Shown here: positions 9,534 through 18,438 of the stretch, one piece after another | Position numbering within the stretch: the first letter of the stretch is position 1 | Layout: every line of letters begins with the position of its first letter | Position numbers and translations under genes: made by a program | NCBI GenBank assembly: GCA_036478595.1 | Contig: JAZGEF010000034.1 | Span: 62,001 to 126,000 of the forward strand | From: Granulosicoccus sp036478595 | GTDB lineage: Bacteria; Pseudomonadota; Gammaproteobacteria; Granulosicoccales; Granulosicoccaceae | Direction: 5' to 3' | Length of the DNA: 64,000 nucleotides | The notes under the pieces: model-generated | The model's database searches: none | What the model was told of the DNA's origin: nothing | Seen by the model: the letters and a program-made list of their open reading frames with translations, nothing else

Positions 9534-10544
9534 ATGATCCAGATCGGCCCCTACACATTAAAAAACGGTGTTTTCCTTGCGCCCATGGCGGGCGTATCCG
9601 ACCGTGCGTTTAGAGATATCTGCGCTAGCCAAGGGATTGGCTTTGCCGCCTCTGAAATGATTTCAAGCGACATGATTCTGCACGCCAGCGATAAAACACA
9701 ACGCCGAATTGCGCGCGCGGAAAACGATCTTCCGCATGCCGTGCAAATAGCGGGTTCTGAACCTCACACGATGGCTGAAGCAGCTGCATTTAACGTTAAG
9801 CATGGCGCGCAAATTATTGATATAAACATGGGTTGTCCTGCAAAAAAAGTGTGCAAACAAGCTGCAGGCTCTGCTTTGCTTGAATACCCCGATAGGGTGA
9901 AAAAAATTCTTGAAGCGGTTGTCAAGAGCGTTGACGTTCCTGTGACGCTTAAGATAAGAACAGGCCCGTGTAGAGCAACACGTAATGCAACAACAATTGC
10001 AAAAATAGCTGAAAATACCGGTGTTTCGTGCCTTGCGATACATGGTCGCACGCGTGCTGATAGATTTACTGGTGATGCCGAATACGATACGATTGCGTAT
10101 GTCAAGCAAACAGTGTCAATTCCTGTAATAGCGAATGGCGATATAAAAAATGCTGTACATTCACTGCAGGTATTGGATTATACTGGTGCCGACGGTGTGA
10201 TGATAGGACGCGCAGCCCAAGGCAATCCCTGGCTGTTGCGAAGCATAGTTGCTTGTTTAAATAATGAAGCAACTCCCAAGCCCCCGTCGAACGCCGAAAA
10301 ACTCGAGACATTACACGTGCATTTAAAAGCGTTATACAAATTGTACGGAGAACATCGAGGCGTGCGTATCGCTAGAAAACATATTGCGTGGTATTGCAAA
10401 AATCAACATTCCGCAAATGAGTTTCGCGTTAAAATGGAATGTAAATTAAAAAACGAAATAAACATGGTGGAAACGACGACTGAACAGTTGTCGCTAACCG
10501 AATCCTTTTTTATCCGGTCGGATGAATCATCCGCCGCAGCCTAA
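9534..10544 (+). CDS. dusB: DusB tRNA-dihydrouridine synthase
   Basis: FMN enzyme that reduces uridine to dihydrouridine in the tRNA D-loop. It has 336 residues in a TIM barrel. Seen are LAPMAGVSDRAFR, the catalytic cysteine in INMGCPAKKV, LKIRTG, AIHGRTR and the FMN phosphate loop GADGVMIGRAAQGNPWL. Two oddities: the segment after LKIRTG reads PCRATRN where DusB usually has an aromatic residue, and base composition and codon choice (AGA, ATA, A-rich third positions) look more AT-rich than in the neighbours. It still lies in the conserved dusB-fis order. Confidence 0.93.
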   Translation: MIQIGPYTLKNGVFLAPMAGVSDRAFRDICASQGIGFAASEMISSDMILHASDKTQRRIARAENDLPHAVQIAGSEPHTMAEAAAFNVKHGAQIIDINMGCPAKKVCKQAAGSALLEYPDRVKKILEAVVKSVDVPVTLKIRTGPCRATRNATTIAKIAENTGVSCLAIHGRTRADRFTGDAEYDTIAYVKQTVSIPVIANGDIKNAVHSLQVLDYTGADGVMIGRAAQGNPWLLRSIVACLNNEATPKPPSNAEKLETLHVHLKALYKLYGEHRGVRIARKHIAWYCKNQHSANEFRVKMECKLKNEINMVETTTEQLSLTESFFIRSDESSAAA

Positions 10545-10554
10545 GTGATAAAAC

Positions 10555-10884
10555 GTGCCTAATAATCCAAACGAAGAAAACATCGATCTAAACGTTGCCA
10601 ACAACGTAACTGAATCTGCTGAGCAATCTGGTGGTGAGCAATCTGACACTGAAGGCACCGCTATCCAGCGTTGTGTTCAGGACGAACTAGCTCGTTACTT
10701 TGAAATGCTGGACGGCCAAGCTCCGCGTGAGCTACACCGATTAGTGATGGGCCAGGTTGAGTCCGCGCTCATTGCTTACGTCATGGAAGAATGCAGAGGC
10801 AACCAAAGCCGTGCCGCACAATGGTTGGGCATCAGCCGTGGTACATTACGAGGCAAACTGCCCGAAACTACCCGCAGCCAGTAA
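10555..10884 (+). CDS. fis: Fis nucleoid-associated DNA-binding protein
   Basis: Small Fis-family regulator that bends DNA and controls growth-rate-dependent promoters. It has 109 residues, slightly longer than E. coli Fis because of an acidic N-terminal tail. The C-terminal helix-turn-helix NQSRAAQWLGISRGTLRGKL is diagnostic. The start is GTG at 10555, ten bases after dusB, as in the classic dusB-fis operon. purH follows after 33 bases. Confidence 0.92.
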   Translation: MPNNPNEENIDLNVANNVTESAEQSGGEQSDTEGTAIQRCVQDELARYFEMLDGQAPRELHRLVMGQVESALIAYVMEECRGNQSRAAQWLGISRGTLRGKLPETTRSQ

Positions 10885-10917
10885 AAACCATAGTTGCAAT
10901 TTGGTGTAATACGGGTC

Positions 10918-12486
10918 ATGCCGAACGTCAAAAAACGCTTTGCATTGTTGAGCGTTTCTGACAAAAATTGTATAGCAGTTGTTGCAAAAGCTCTGACAGA
11001 CGCTGGCGTCGGGTTGCTATCAACTGGTGGCACTGCTTCGCTATTACGTGATCACGGCTTCGAAGTTTTAGAGGTTGCTGATTACACTGGCGCGAGTGAG
11101 ATGATGGCGGGCCGAGTTAAAACGCTACACCCGATGGTGCATGGCGGCATTCTTGGCAGGCGCGGTATTGATGACGATGTTATGCAGGAGCGCGGCATCA
11201 CTCATATCGATTACGTCATCGTCAACCTGTATCCGTTTGAACGCACAGTTGCAAAACCTAGCGTTGAATTTGATGATGCAATCGAAAACATAGATATTGG
11301 TGGGCCTGCTATGGTTCGCGCTGCAGCCAAAAACCACGCGCACGTTACTGTCGTCACTGATCCGTCAGATTACGATCGAGTTGTTGCATCGCTTGCCTAC
11401 GGTTCTGAGGCTAATCAACAACTACGGTTCGAACTCGCTGTCAAAGCGTTTGAACACACTGCTCGCTACGATGGTATGATCGCTAGCTACCTTGGTCGGC
11501 TATCTGGGCCAGCTGGTGGCGACGCATCTGTTTTCTCCAATACCTTAAATGCTCAATATGAGTTAGTTCACGAGCTGCGCTACGGCGAAAATCCACACCA
11601 ACGAGCAGCACTGTACAAGCAAGCCAAGCCGCCGCCAGGCAGTATTGCTGCAGCTAATCTGGTACAAGGTAAACCTATGTCGTTTAACAATGTAGTGGAT
11701 GCTGATTCAGCATTGGCGTGCGTTAAACAGTTTGAGCGACCTGCCTGCGTGATCGTTAAGCATGCAAATCCATGCGGCGTGAGCGTATCTGCCGAAATTG
11801 TTGATGCTTATCAGGCTGCGTATGCAACAGATCCGACGTCTGCCTTTGGTGGCATTATCGCCTTTAATCGAAGCCTGGACAAAAAAACTAGCGAAGCAAT
11901 TACTGCACAGCAATTTGTTGAAGTCATCATAGCGCCATCAATCGATGAAGATGCTAAGAGTGTTCTTGCAGGGTTTCCCAATGTGCGGGTGCTAGAGACC
12001 GGCCCAGAATCTGCGCCTCTACCCATGCAGCTCAAGGCGGTGAGCGGAGGCCTGTTGGTGCAGGACGAAGACACGAAAATCATCACCGTAGATGATCTAA
12101 CCATTGTGACTAAACGCGAACCCAGCCCGCAAGAAATTGCCGACCTGCTGTTTACCTGGCGAGTCGCTAAGTTCGTAAAATCTAACGCTATCGTTTATGG
12201 TAAAGATTTATCTACGGTAGGTGTCGGAGCGGGGCAAATGAGTCGCGTTTACTCTGCTCGTATCGCGGCGATCAAGGCCCATGATGCTGGATTGGATGTG
12301 AAGGGTGCAGTAATGGCATCAGATGCGTTTTTTCCGTTTCGAGACGGTATCGATAATGCAGCGGAAGTCGGTGTCTCAGCAGTAATCCAGCCCGGCGGAT
12401 CAAAGAATGATCAACAGGTGATCGATGCTGCGAACGAGCACGGAATGGCCATGGTATTGACTGGCGTGCGACACTTCCGCCATTAG
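10918..12486 (+). CDS. purH: PurH bifunctional AICAR transformylase/IMP cyclohydrolase
   Basis: Catalyses the last two steps of IMP synthesis. It has 522 residues. The N-terminal cyclohydrolase domain shows ALLSVSDKNC, LLSTGGTASLL, GRVKTLHPMVHGGILGRR; the C-terminal transformylase domain shows ELRYGENPHQ, the catalytic KHANPCG and GGSKNDQQVIDAANEHG. The ATG at 10918 is chosen over an upstream in-frame TTG. The purD gene that commonly follows purH is instead at 49.5 kb. Confidence 0.96.
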   Translation: MPNVKKRFALLSVSDKNCIAVVAKALTDAGVGLLSTGGTASLLRDHGFEVLEVADYTGASEMMAGRVKTLHPMVHGGILGRRGIDDDVMQERGITHIDYVIVNLYPFERTVAKPSVEFDDAIENIDIGGPAMVRAAAKNHAHVTVVTDPSDYDRVVASLAYGSEANQQLRFELAVKAFEHTARYDGMIASYLGRLSGPAGGDASVFSNTLNAQYELVHELRYGENPHQRAALYKQAKPPPGSIAAANLVQGKPMSFNNVVDADSALACVKQFERPACVIVKHANPCGVSVSAEIVDAYQAAYATDPTSAFGGIIAFNRSLDKKTSEAITAQQFVEVIIAPSIDEDAKSVLAGFPNVRVLETGPESAPLPMQLKAVSGGLLVQDEDTKIITVDDLTIVTKREPSPQEIADLLFTWRVAKFVKSNAIVYGKDLSTVGVGAGQMSRVYSARIAAIKAHDAGLDVKGAVMASDAFFPFRDGIDNAAEVGVSAVIQPGGSKNDQQVIDAANEHGMAMVLTGVRHFRH

Positions 12487-12500
12487 TTGCATGGCAATAT

Positions 12501-13544
12501 TTACATTGTCTGGGGCAAAGCCCTGTACACATCGCCAATAGCATTCATTACTTCATCAGTAAGCGTAATATCAGCAGCCCCCACGTTGGTGGCCAATTGC
12601 TCCATTGTGGTCGCGCCAATAATAGTCGATGTCATAAACGGCCGGCTAGTGCAAAATGCCAGCGCCATTTGAGCAGGATCCAATTGATGCTCCTTTGCGA
12701 TGCTTAAATAACCGCGTAACGCTTTTACGCTGCGTTCGTTATACCGACCGGTTAAGTCTGCTTGCATACTACGTCGCGAGCCCTTGGGTATTGCACCTTT
12801 TTCATACTTGCCACTTAACATGCCCGCCGCTAGCGGTGAAAAGGCGAGTAGACCTATACCTTCGTTATGCGCGAGTTCAGCAAGATCAAGATCGAACAGA
12901 CGATCTAACAGGCTGTACTCGTTTTGAATACTAACCATACGTGGCAAATTGTGTTCTTCGGCCAGCCGCACATATTGCGCCGTGCCCCAACAAGATTCGT
13001 TGGATAAGCCAATGTGGCGAATTTTGCCGTCGCGTATTAGCGCTGCTAGCGTGCGCAGCACCTCGTGCATACTATCCAGGGTTTCTTGTTTATTTTGTGT
13101 AGTTGGGTCGAAGTGCCATGATTGCCTGAAGTGATAAGTTTTTCGATTAGGCCAATGAAGTTGATAGAGATCAATGGTGTCGCATTGTAAACGTTGTAGC
13201 GAACCCTCTAATGATTTGCGAATCTTCTCACCGGTGATGGGTTTGCCATCGTCAATCCATTTTGGGCCATTGCCCGCAACCTTAGTGGCCAGTAGTACCT
13301 TATCTCGCTTGCCAGAATTTGAAATCCACTGACCAATTATTGATTCAGTATCACCTTGTGTCTCTGCGGAAAGAGGGGTGGTTGGGTAGAGCTCGGCCGT
13401 ATCTATGATATTGATGCCGTGTTCAATCGCGTAGTCAATTTGCGAAAAAGCCTCAGCGGCCGTGTTTTGTGTGCCCCATGTCATGCTGCCTAGGCAGAGT
13501 TCGCTTACTTGCGTATCGGTGTTACCTAAAGTGTTTAGTTTCAT
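12501..13544 (-). CDS. tas: Tas-like NADP(H)-dependent aldo/keto reductase
   Basis: Aldo/keto reductase of 347 residues, the same length as E. coli Tas. Catalytic tetrad elements are recognisable: the Asp in NIIDTAELYP with its Tyr four residues on, the Lys in LLATKVAGN, and the His in YQLHWPNR. The conserved SNESCWGTAQYVRLAEEHNLPR and GATTMEQLATNV follow the Tas pattern. Substrate is unknown; E. coli tas can complement a prephenate dehydrogenase defect. It is last in a minus-strand run with aroE and DUF192. Confidence 0.88.
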   Translation of the reverse strand: MKLNTLGNTDTQVSELCLGSMTWGTQNTAAEAFSQIDYAIEHGINIIDTAELYPTTPLSAETQGDTESIIGQWISNSGKRDKVLLATKVAGNGPKWIDDGKPITGEKIRKSLEGSLQRLQCDTIDLYQLHWPNRKTYHFRQSWHFDPTTQNKQETLDSMHEVLRTLAALIRDGKIRHIGLSNESCWGTAQYVRLAEEHNLPRMVSIQNEYSLLDRLFDLDLAELAHNEGIGLLAFSPLAAGMLSGKYEKGAIPKGSRRSMQADLTGRYNERSVKALRGYLSIAKEHQLDPAQMALAFCTSRPFMTSTIIGATTMEQLATNVGAADITLTDEVMNAIGDVYRALPQTM

Positions 13545-13576
13545 CTTTATGGTTATTTATGCGTTGGTGTTTGTGG

Positions 13577-14017
13577 CTACGGTAGGATGAGTTTATCGCC
13601 TGGTTTGATGTTATTAGTAGCAAACCAGCCTTGATTGACTTCCAGAGCATAACGGGCAGCTTTTGTAGTCGGAAACAGTTGCTTAGGGCCAACGTTCATA
13701 TGCTGGATTTCGTTTATTGTTAGGTCCTCTGCAATGTACGCGATAGACAAAGGCAGTAGCGTATTACGCATCGTAAACACAAGCATCTGCTCATTAGAAT
13801 AAACAAACAACATCCCCGCATCAGCGCCAAGATGTTTGCGAAAGCTCAAACCCATGTAGCGTTGTTTTGACGAAATCGCTATCTCTGTTTCGAGATTACT
13901 ATTGTTGATTTTAATGGATATCGTGCGAAGCGTTGCTTGGGCTTGGTCGGCTAAAGCCAATGCGTTAGGCAGGGCAATGCACGCTAATAGCGTAACTGCT
14001 TTAAGTGCTGCATTCAT
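13577..14017 (-). CDS. DUF192 secreted protein
   Basis: Periplasmic protein of 146 residues with an N-terminal signal peptide (hydrophobic VTLLACIALPNALALA) and one DUF192 domain: ISSKQRYMGLSFRKHLGADAGMLFVY, then MRNTLLPLSIAYI and a C-terminal ALEVNQGWFATNNIKPGD. The family has no settled biochemical role. The ATG overlaps the aroE stop (ATGA), so the two are translationally coupled. Confidence 0.88.
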   Translation of the reverse strand: MNAALKAVTLLACIALPNALALADQAQATLRTISIKINNSNLETEIAISSKQRYMGLSFRKHLGADAGMLFVYSNEQMLVFTMRNTLLPLSIAYIAEDLTINEIQHMNVGPKQLFPTTKAARYALEVNQGWFATNNIKPGDKLILP

Positions 14018-14841
14018 TTAAGCTCCGACCTAATATAGGTGTATACAGTTTTTGTATCGGGCCTCACACCTTCCCAAATTGCAAAAGCATCGGCGGCTTG
14101 CTCTATTAGCATACCCAGTCCATCGCAAACTTGCGTCGCACGGTGTTGCCGGCTCCAATCCATAAAAATGGTGTCGTCGATGCCATACATCATGTCATAG
14201 CTAAGCGCCCCTGGCGCGAATAGGTATGTCGGTAGAGGTGGAAGCGTTTTTTGAAGGCTTAGGCTGGTGGCATTGATAACAAGATCAAAGCGATCTTCAT
14301 TGCCAATGTCCTGATAGCCAACTGCCATCACGCCGCAGAGCATGTGTGGAAATGCGGCTGCAAGTGCCTTTGCCTTATCCACGGTGCGATTGGCGATGGT
14401 GATGCTATGTGGGGCTTGCGCGATTAACGGGCCGAGCGCGCCACGAGCGGCACCTCCTGCGCCAATAAGTAATATGCGTTTGTTTGTGACCGTGAAATTT
14501 TGATTGTTTGATAGGTCGCGCAGCAAGCCACTTCCGTCAGTGTTGTAACCATAACGTTTGCCATCTTGAAAGTGGATGGTATTGACGGCTTGGGCATCGT
14601 TCGCGCTTTGATCAAGTTGATCGCACAACTTCACTGCTATTTCTTTAAAGGGTAGGGTTACGTTGCAGCCTTTACCCCCAGCTTGTTGCCATTCGTCAAG
14701 AGTTTGGGCAAAGTTTGATGGTGTGGATTCAGTACGAGTGTAGATTATGTTGCGCCCCGTTTGCTCGCCAAACATGCAGTGAATGGTTGGTGATTTACTG
14801 TGGGCGATCGGTTGCCCTACGACGGTGTAGCGGTTACTCAT
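14014..14841 (-). CDS. aroE: AroE shikimate dehydrogenase
   Basis: NADPH-dependent reduction of 3-dehydroshikimate to shikimate in aromatic amino acid synthesis. It has 275 residues. Visible are the shikimate-binding VVGQPIAHSKSPTIH, the catalytic lysine in NVTLPFKEIA, NTDGSGLLRDL, the nucleotide-binding LLIGAGGAARGALGPL and ANRTVDKA, and the C-terminal DGLGMLIEQAADAF. All are intact. It follows the OmpA-like gene by 18 bases and overlaps the DUF192 gene. Confidence 0.96.
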   Translation of the reverse strand: MSNRYTVVGQPIAHSKSPTIHCMFGEQTGRNIIYTRTESTPSNFAQTLDEWQQAGGKGCNVTLPFKEIAVKLCDQLDQSANDAQAVNTIHFQDGKRYGYNTDGSGLLRDLSNNQNFTVTNKRILLIGAGGAARGALGPLIAQAPHSITIANRTVDKAKALAAAFPHMLCGVMAVGYQDIGNEDRFDLVINATSLSLQKTLPPLPTYLFAPGALSYDMMYGIDDTIFMDWSRQHRATQVCDGLGMLIEQAADAFAIWEGVRPDTKTVYTYIRSELK

Positions 14842-14859
14842 TTTGTTTTTTTGTCGATT

Positions 14860-15549
14860 TTATTGATCTAGTTTAATGGCAGATTTCTTTACGCTTCTTT
14901 GTAGCAAGTAATATTTTACTTCGTCACGTCGTCGTTGATCCAACATGATTGCTGATTCGTCGCTTGCCGCGCTTTTTACTACGACAACTGAATTGAGGCA
15001 TTTTTTGTGTTCTTGTATGAGTGCGTCCAAAGCCAGTAGGCTTTGGCCTCTCATTGCGGTGGAATTTTTTCTGAAAAACACACCGGCGACATAATTGTCT
15101 TGGCAATTGATTGAATTCTTTACGGACAGTATTGCGTCAATGGCTCGAATATTGGTAAAAACCGGGTTGGGTTTGCTGCCATTGATCGTCTGCTGCTCGG
15201 GCTGGCCTGTTGCTTGTTGTGCAGATACGTTGTTTGAGCTTTGCTGCGTATTACTATTTGTGACCATGTTTTCGATTGCTGGAGCGTCTTTTTCTCTTCC
15301 CTTTAATTCTTTACTTCGCTTTTCTTTTGCTTTTTCTTCCGCATCTTCCAAGGCTTTGAGCTCTTCAAAGGCGACAAAGCCTGCAGCCGTGTGACTCTGG
15401 GCGTTAAAGGTGCCACCTCCTGCGGTTGATTTTGAGGTTTTTAGGCCAAACAGGCTTAAGCTTGTGGAGGACAGAAAAGCGTAAAAGGCAAACCATAGTA
15501 AGATGGCGAGCACTAACGCCACTACTGTGAATTTTAAATTGAAGCTCAT
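14860..15549 (-). CDS. single-span membrane protein with a truncated OmpA-like domain
   Basis: I do not recognise a named family. From the ATG at 15549 the 229-residue protein has a cytoplasmic tip (MSFNLK), one hydrophobic helix (VVALVLAILLWFAFYAFLSS), a charged, probably helical region of about 50 residues (ALEDAEEKAKEKRSKELKG), a Gln/Asn/Ser-rich linker, and a C-terminal 75 residues that read like an OmpA-type peptidoglycan-binding fold: AGVFFRKNSTAMRG, an ASDESAIMLDQRRRDEVKYYL helix and a final SVKKSAIKLD. It stops before the last strand of that fold. In-frame starts at 15579 and 15624 are possible. No clear ribosome-binding site decides. Confidence 0.7.
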   Translation of the reverse strand: MSFNLKFTVVALVLAILLWFAFYAFLSSTSLSLFGLKTSKSTAGGGTFNAQSHTAAGFVAFEELKALEDAEEKAKEKRSKELKGREKDAPAIENMVTNSNTQQSSNNVSAQQATGQPEQQTINGSKPNPVFTNIRAIDAILSVKNSINCQDNYVAGVFFRKNSTAMRGQSLLALDALIQEHKKCLNSVVVVKSAASDESAIMLDQRRRDEVKYYLLQRSVKKSAIKLDQ

Positions 15550-15681
15550 TGGGTGGTGGGTCGGGGCGCGACCACGCATAGTTGTCAGGCATTGATGGTA
15601 CCAGTGCTTGTGGGTGTGCGCCACAGGAGGTATCCATAACAGGCTAACTCTTTGACAAATAAAGATTACTTAAGGTGAATT

Positions 15682-16701
15682 GTGACTGATAAGGCACTAT
15701 TTGGGCTATCGGCAGCCTATCCAAAAACTCGCCCTCGGCGCATGCGACAAGACGACTTCAGCAGGCGGCTGATGCGAGAGAACGACGTTAGCACTGCTAT
15801 GTTGATCCAGCCTTACTTTGTTATTGAAGGCCACAATAAACGAGTGCCGGTGCCATCGATGCCAGGCGTAGAACGTTTGAGCATTGATCAACTTGTAAAG
15901 GAAGCCGAAATGATTCGCCAGCTTGGGGTGCCGGCTGTGGTGTTGTTTCCGGTAACCGATGATTCTGCAAAGACTGATGATTGTGCTGGTGCGTTTGATC
16001 CTCACGGTCTTGCGCCACGTGCAATTGCGGCACTTAAAGCAGCCATTCCCGATTTAGGTGTGATCACTGATGTCGCACTTGACCCTTATTCGCCACATGG
16101 GCATGACGGCTTGATGGATAGCACCGGATACATCATGAATGATGAAACCGTTGAGGTGTTAGTCAAGCAAGCGTTGTGTCATGCAGAAGCTGGCGCTGAT
16201 ATGGTAGGGCCTTCTGACATGATGGATGGCAGGGTGGGCCAGATACGCTCGGCGTTTGAAACAGCAGGCTTAACAAATACCAAAATTCTTAGTTACGCTG
16301 CCAAATACGCATCGAGTTTTTATGGCCCATTTCGCGATGCGGTGGGTGCTACCGCGGCCCTGGGTAAAGCCGACAAATTTAGCTACCAAATTGACCCAGC
16401 CAACAGCGATGAGGCAATGCGCGAGATAGCGCTTGACCTGCAAGAAGGCGCGGACATGATTATGGTGAAGCCCGGATTGCCCTATCTGGATATTGTACGG
16501 CGGGCCAAACAGCAATTTGCCGTGCCTACTAGCGCCTATCACGTGAGTGGTGAGTACGCCATGATCAAAGCGGCTGCCGCCAACGGTTGGGTAGATGAAA
16601 AACAGGTGGTGATGGAGTCTATGATGGCGTTTAGGCGGGCAGGGTGTGACGCGGTGCTAACTTACTTTGCTCATGATGTAGCAAAGTGGCTGGCTGAGTA
16701 A
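15682..16701 (+). CDS. hemB: HemB delta-aminolevulinic acid dehydratase
   Basis: Porphobilinogen synthase, condensing two 5-aminolevulinate molecules in heme synthesis. It has 339 residues. Schiff-base region MVKPGLPYLDIV and YHVSGEYAM are intact. The metal-binding loop reads DVALDPYSPHGHDG, with aspartates and an alanine where zinc enzymes have three cysteines, so this is the zinc-free, magnesium-responsive type as in Pseudomonas. Start GTG at 15682 is preceded by AAGGTGA. It diverges from the OmpA-like gene. Confidence 0.96.
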   Translation: MTDKALFGLSAAYPKTRPRRMRQDDFSRRLMRENDVSTAMLIQPYFVIEGHNKRVPVPSMPGVERLSIDQLVKEAEMIRQLGVPAVVLFPVTDDSAKTDDCAGAFDPHGLAPRAIAALKAAIPDLGVITDVALDPYSPHGHDGLMDSTGYIMNDETVEVLVKQALCHAEAGADMVGPSDMMDGRVGQIRSAFETAGLTNTKILSYAAKYASSFYGPFRDAVGATAALGKADKFSYQIDPANSDEAMREIALDLQEGADMIMVKPGLPYLDIVRRAKQQFAVPTSAYHVSGEYAMIKAAAANGWVDEKQVVMESMMAFRRAGCDAVLTYFAHDVAKWLAE

Positions 16702-16804
16702 ACAGGGACTCCCTTGGGGCAAAAAAACAACTATGCTTAAACACTGTCTGTAGTTATGCCATTGTGTTGACGTAGCGCATGTTTAAATAATGCGGGAAGC
16801 CGAA

Positions 16805-18004
16805 GTGAAAAATAGCCGTACAAACAACCTTACTGCGATTACACGCGTTGTTGGCCTGTTTTTGCTGGTCATGTGTAGCAGTGTCTGGTCTCTCGACAAT
16901 CAGTGGTATTTTGGTATTGGTGGCGGTGTGTCCATTCTCGAGCCCAATCCTGACGAACCTGGCCTTAACGTGGATAACAATCAAGGAACCTTGGTTAGCT
17001 TATTTCTAGGTCGTGATATCGATGAACGCACAAGTGTTCAGCTGCAAGCGTTTGGCATAGGCGAGGCTGAATTAACAAACGGCCAGACGGTCGGATACAC
17101 CGCAGTCGATGCTTCCGTATTATATCGATTTTACGATACACGTGATCGCCAGCTTCGCCCTGGCTCGCTCGGCACTGCTCTGTTTGGTCGATTTGGTTTA
17201 GGCTTTGCAGATCGTGATACCACAGTGCCAGTTGGTAACAACCAAGACATTTATTTTGGCGCAGGTGGTGGTGCGGAATTTTTTCTGACTCAAAACATTG
17301 CTGTCAGAGTGGAAGCGTATTATCACGACCAAGACATAGTCACCGCACAACTCTCATTGCTGACGCGATTTGGTGGTAGGCGCACACAAACTCGACGCCC
17401 ACCCGATATACCTGCGCCAGAAGTCCAAGGGCCCGAATTGTCTTCGCCGGCCTTGCCAAAACCTGCGTCACCCGCGGCACAGTTACCCGTGCCAGCGCTA
17501 CCGTCGCCAGGTGTGATAGAGGAGCCGCTTCCTGCAGTCGACGAGCCTGTACCGCAGCTTAACAACGATAGCGATAGTGACGGTGTATTAAATGCGGCTG
17601 ATGCCTGTCCGTCGTCGACTATCGGTTATCCAGTGGGCAAATCCGGTTGCCCATTATTTGATGGCGTCCTGAGTGGAGTGCAATTTATTGATGGCACAAG
17701 CGAGCTTGCGGAGAATGCATCAGTACAGCTGGACTATTTAGCAAACTTACTCAAACGCTATCCAATCGCTCGTATTGAATTGTTAGCTCATACCGACTCA
17801 CAGGGTGACGTGCGTTCACAATCCATACTCACTCGCGCTCGTTTGCGTACCGTGGGCACTTATATGATTGGCCAGGGTATTAGGGCAAACAGATTAGTGC
17901 TGCGTTCGTTTGGCGGCACTCGTCCGATATACGACAATGCAACCTCCCGAGGCCGGCTCGCAAACAACCGTTTTGAGGTCATTGAACACCTCCCTCCCCA
18001 ATAA
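16805..18004 (+). CDS. OmpA-family outer membrane protein with thrombospondin type 3 repeat
   Basis: Outer membrane protein of about 399 residues. It has a signal peptide (hydrophobic VVGLFLLVMCSSVWS), an eight-stranded-type barrel beginning NQWYFGIGGG, a Pro/Ala-rich linker (about residues 190-255), one calcium-binding thrombospondin type 3 motif (DSDSDGVLNAADACP), and a C-terminal OmpA peptidoglycan-binding domain with ELLAHTDSQGD and NRLVLRSFGG. I start at GTG 16805, which has GGGAAG five bases upstream; ATG 16790 in the same frame is the alternative. The downstream protease gene overlaps its 3' end. Confidence 0.88.
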   Translation: MKNSRTNNLTAITRVVGLFLLVMCSSVWSLDNQWYFGIGGGVSILEPNPDEPGLNVDNNQGTLVSLFLGRDIDERTSVQLQAFGIGEAELTNGQTVGYTAVDASVLYRFYDTRDRQLRPGSLGTALFGRFGLGFADRDTTVPVGNNQDIYFGAGGGAEFFLTQNIAVRVEAYYHDQDIVTAQLSLLTRFGGRRTQTRRPPDIPAPEVQGPELSSPALPKPASPAAQLPVPALPSPGVIEEPLPAVDEPVPQLNNDSDSDGVLNAADACPSSTIGYPVGKSGCPLFDGVLSGVQFIDGTSELAENASVQLDYLANLLKRYPIARIELLAHTDSQGDVRSQSILTRARLRTVGTYMIGQGIRANRLVLRSFGGTRPIYDNATSRGRLANNRFEVIEHLPPQ

Positions 18005-18428
18005 GGTCTTCTGGAAGGACTCCAGCTATTGGCTTGCCTTATTGGCAGGCCCGGTTGTGTGGTGCTTACTTTATACGGCCGGAAACGGTGTAGGTGCGCC
18101 GCCTATTCCGTGGGAGATGTTTCTTAAGATCGCTATGCTAAGCCCACTACTTGAGGAGATCGTATTTCGCGGTGGGCTGCAAACCTTGTTATTAGAGGGG
18201 GCGTTTTTTACCAAGCGCAAGTTCGGTATTAGTGCTGCCAATATTGTTACTTCCTTGGTATTTGCTGCGGCGCATTTGATTTACCAAACTCCCATGTGGG
18301 CATGCCTAGTTTTTTTCCCATCCATCATTTTTGGTTGGGCAAGAGAACGTTACAACAGCGTCATTCCATCTATTTTGTTACACGCGTTTTACAACGCTGG
18401 GTTCGGCTTGCTATTCGTTCAGTTGTAA
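17937..18428 (+). CDS. CPBP-family intramembrane protease, MrtJ-like
   Basis: Small glutamic intramembrane protease of the CAAX/CPBP family with four or five membrane helices. Motif 1 is PLLEEIVFRGGLQ (two glutamates and arginine), motif 2 FAAAHLIYQTP and motif 3 SILLHAFYNAGFG. The opening WLALLAGPVVW and the overall layout resemble MrtJ, the protease paired with JDVT-CTERM sorting signals; I hold this sub-assignment as moderate. The start is uncertain: ATG 17937 and TTG 17982 (just after GAGGT) are both in frame and both overlap the OmpA-family gene. No JDVT-CTERM substrate is visible in the window. Confidence 0.75.
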   Translation: MQPPEAGSQTTVLRSLNTSLPNKVFWKDSSYWLALLAGPVVWCLLYTAGNGVGAPPIPWEMFLKIAMLSPLLEEIVFRGGLQTLLLEGAFFTKRKFGISAANIVTSLVFAAAHLIYQTPMWACLVFFPSIIFGWARERYNSVIPSILLHAFYNAGFGLLFVQL

Positions 18429-18438
18429 TTTTTATTAA

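Noticed and set aside
15652..15657. TTGACA upstream of hemB as a promoter -35 box
   Set aside because: At 17 bases spacing the -10 position reads GTGAAT, overlapping the ribosome-binding site, so it is not a convincing promoter for hemB.
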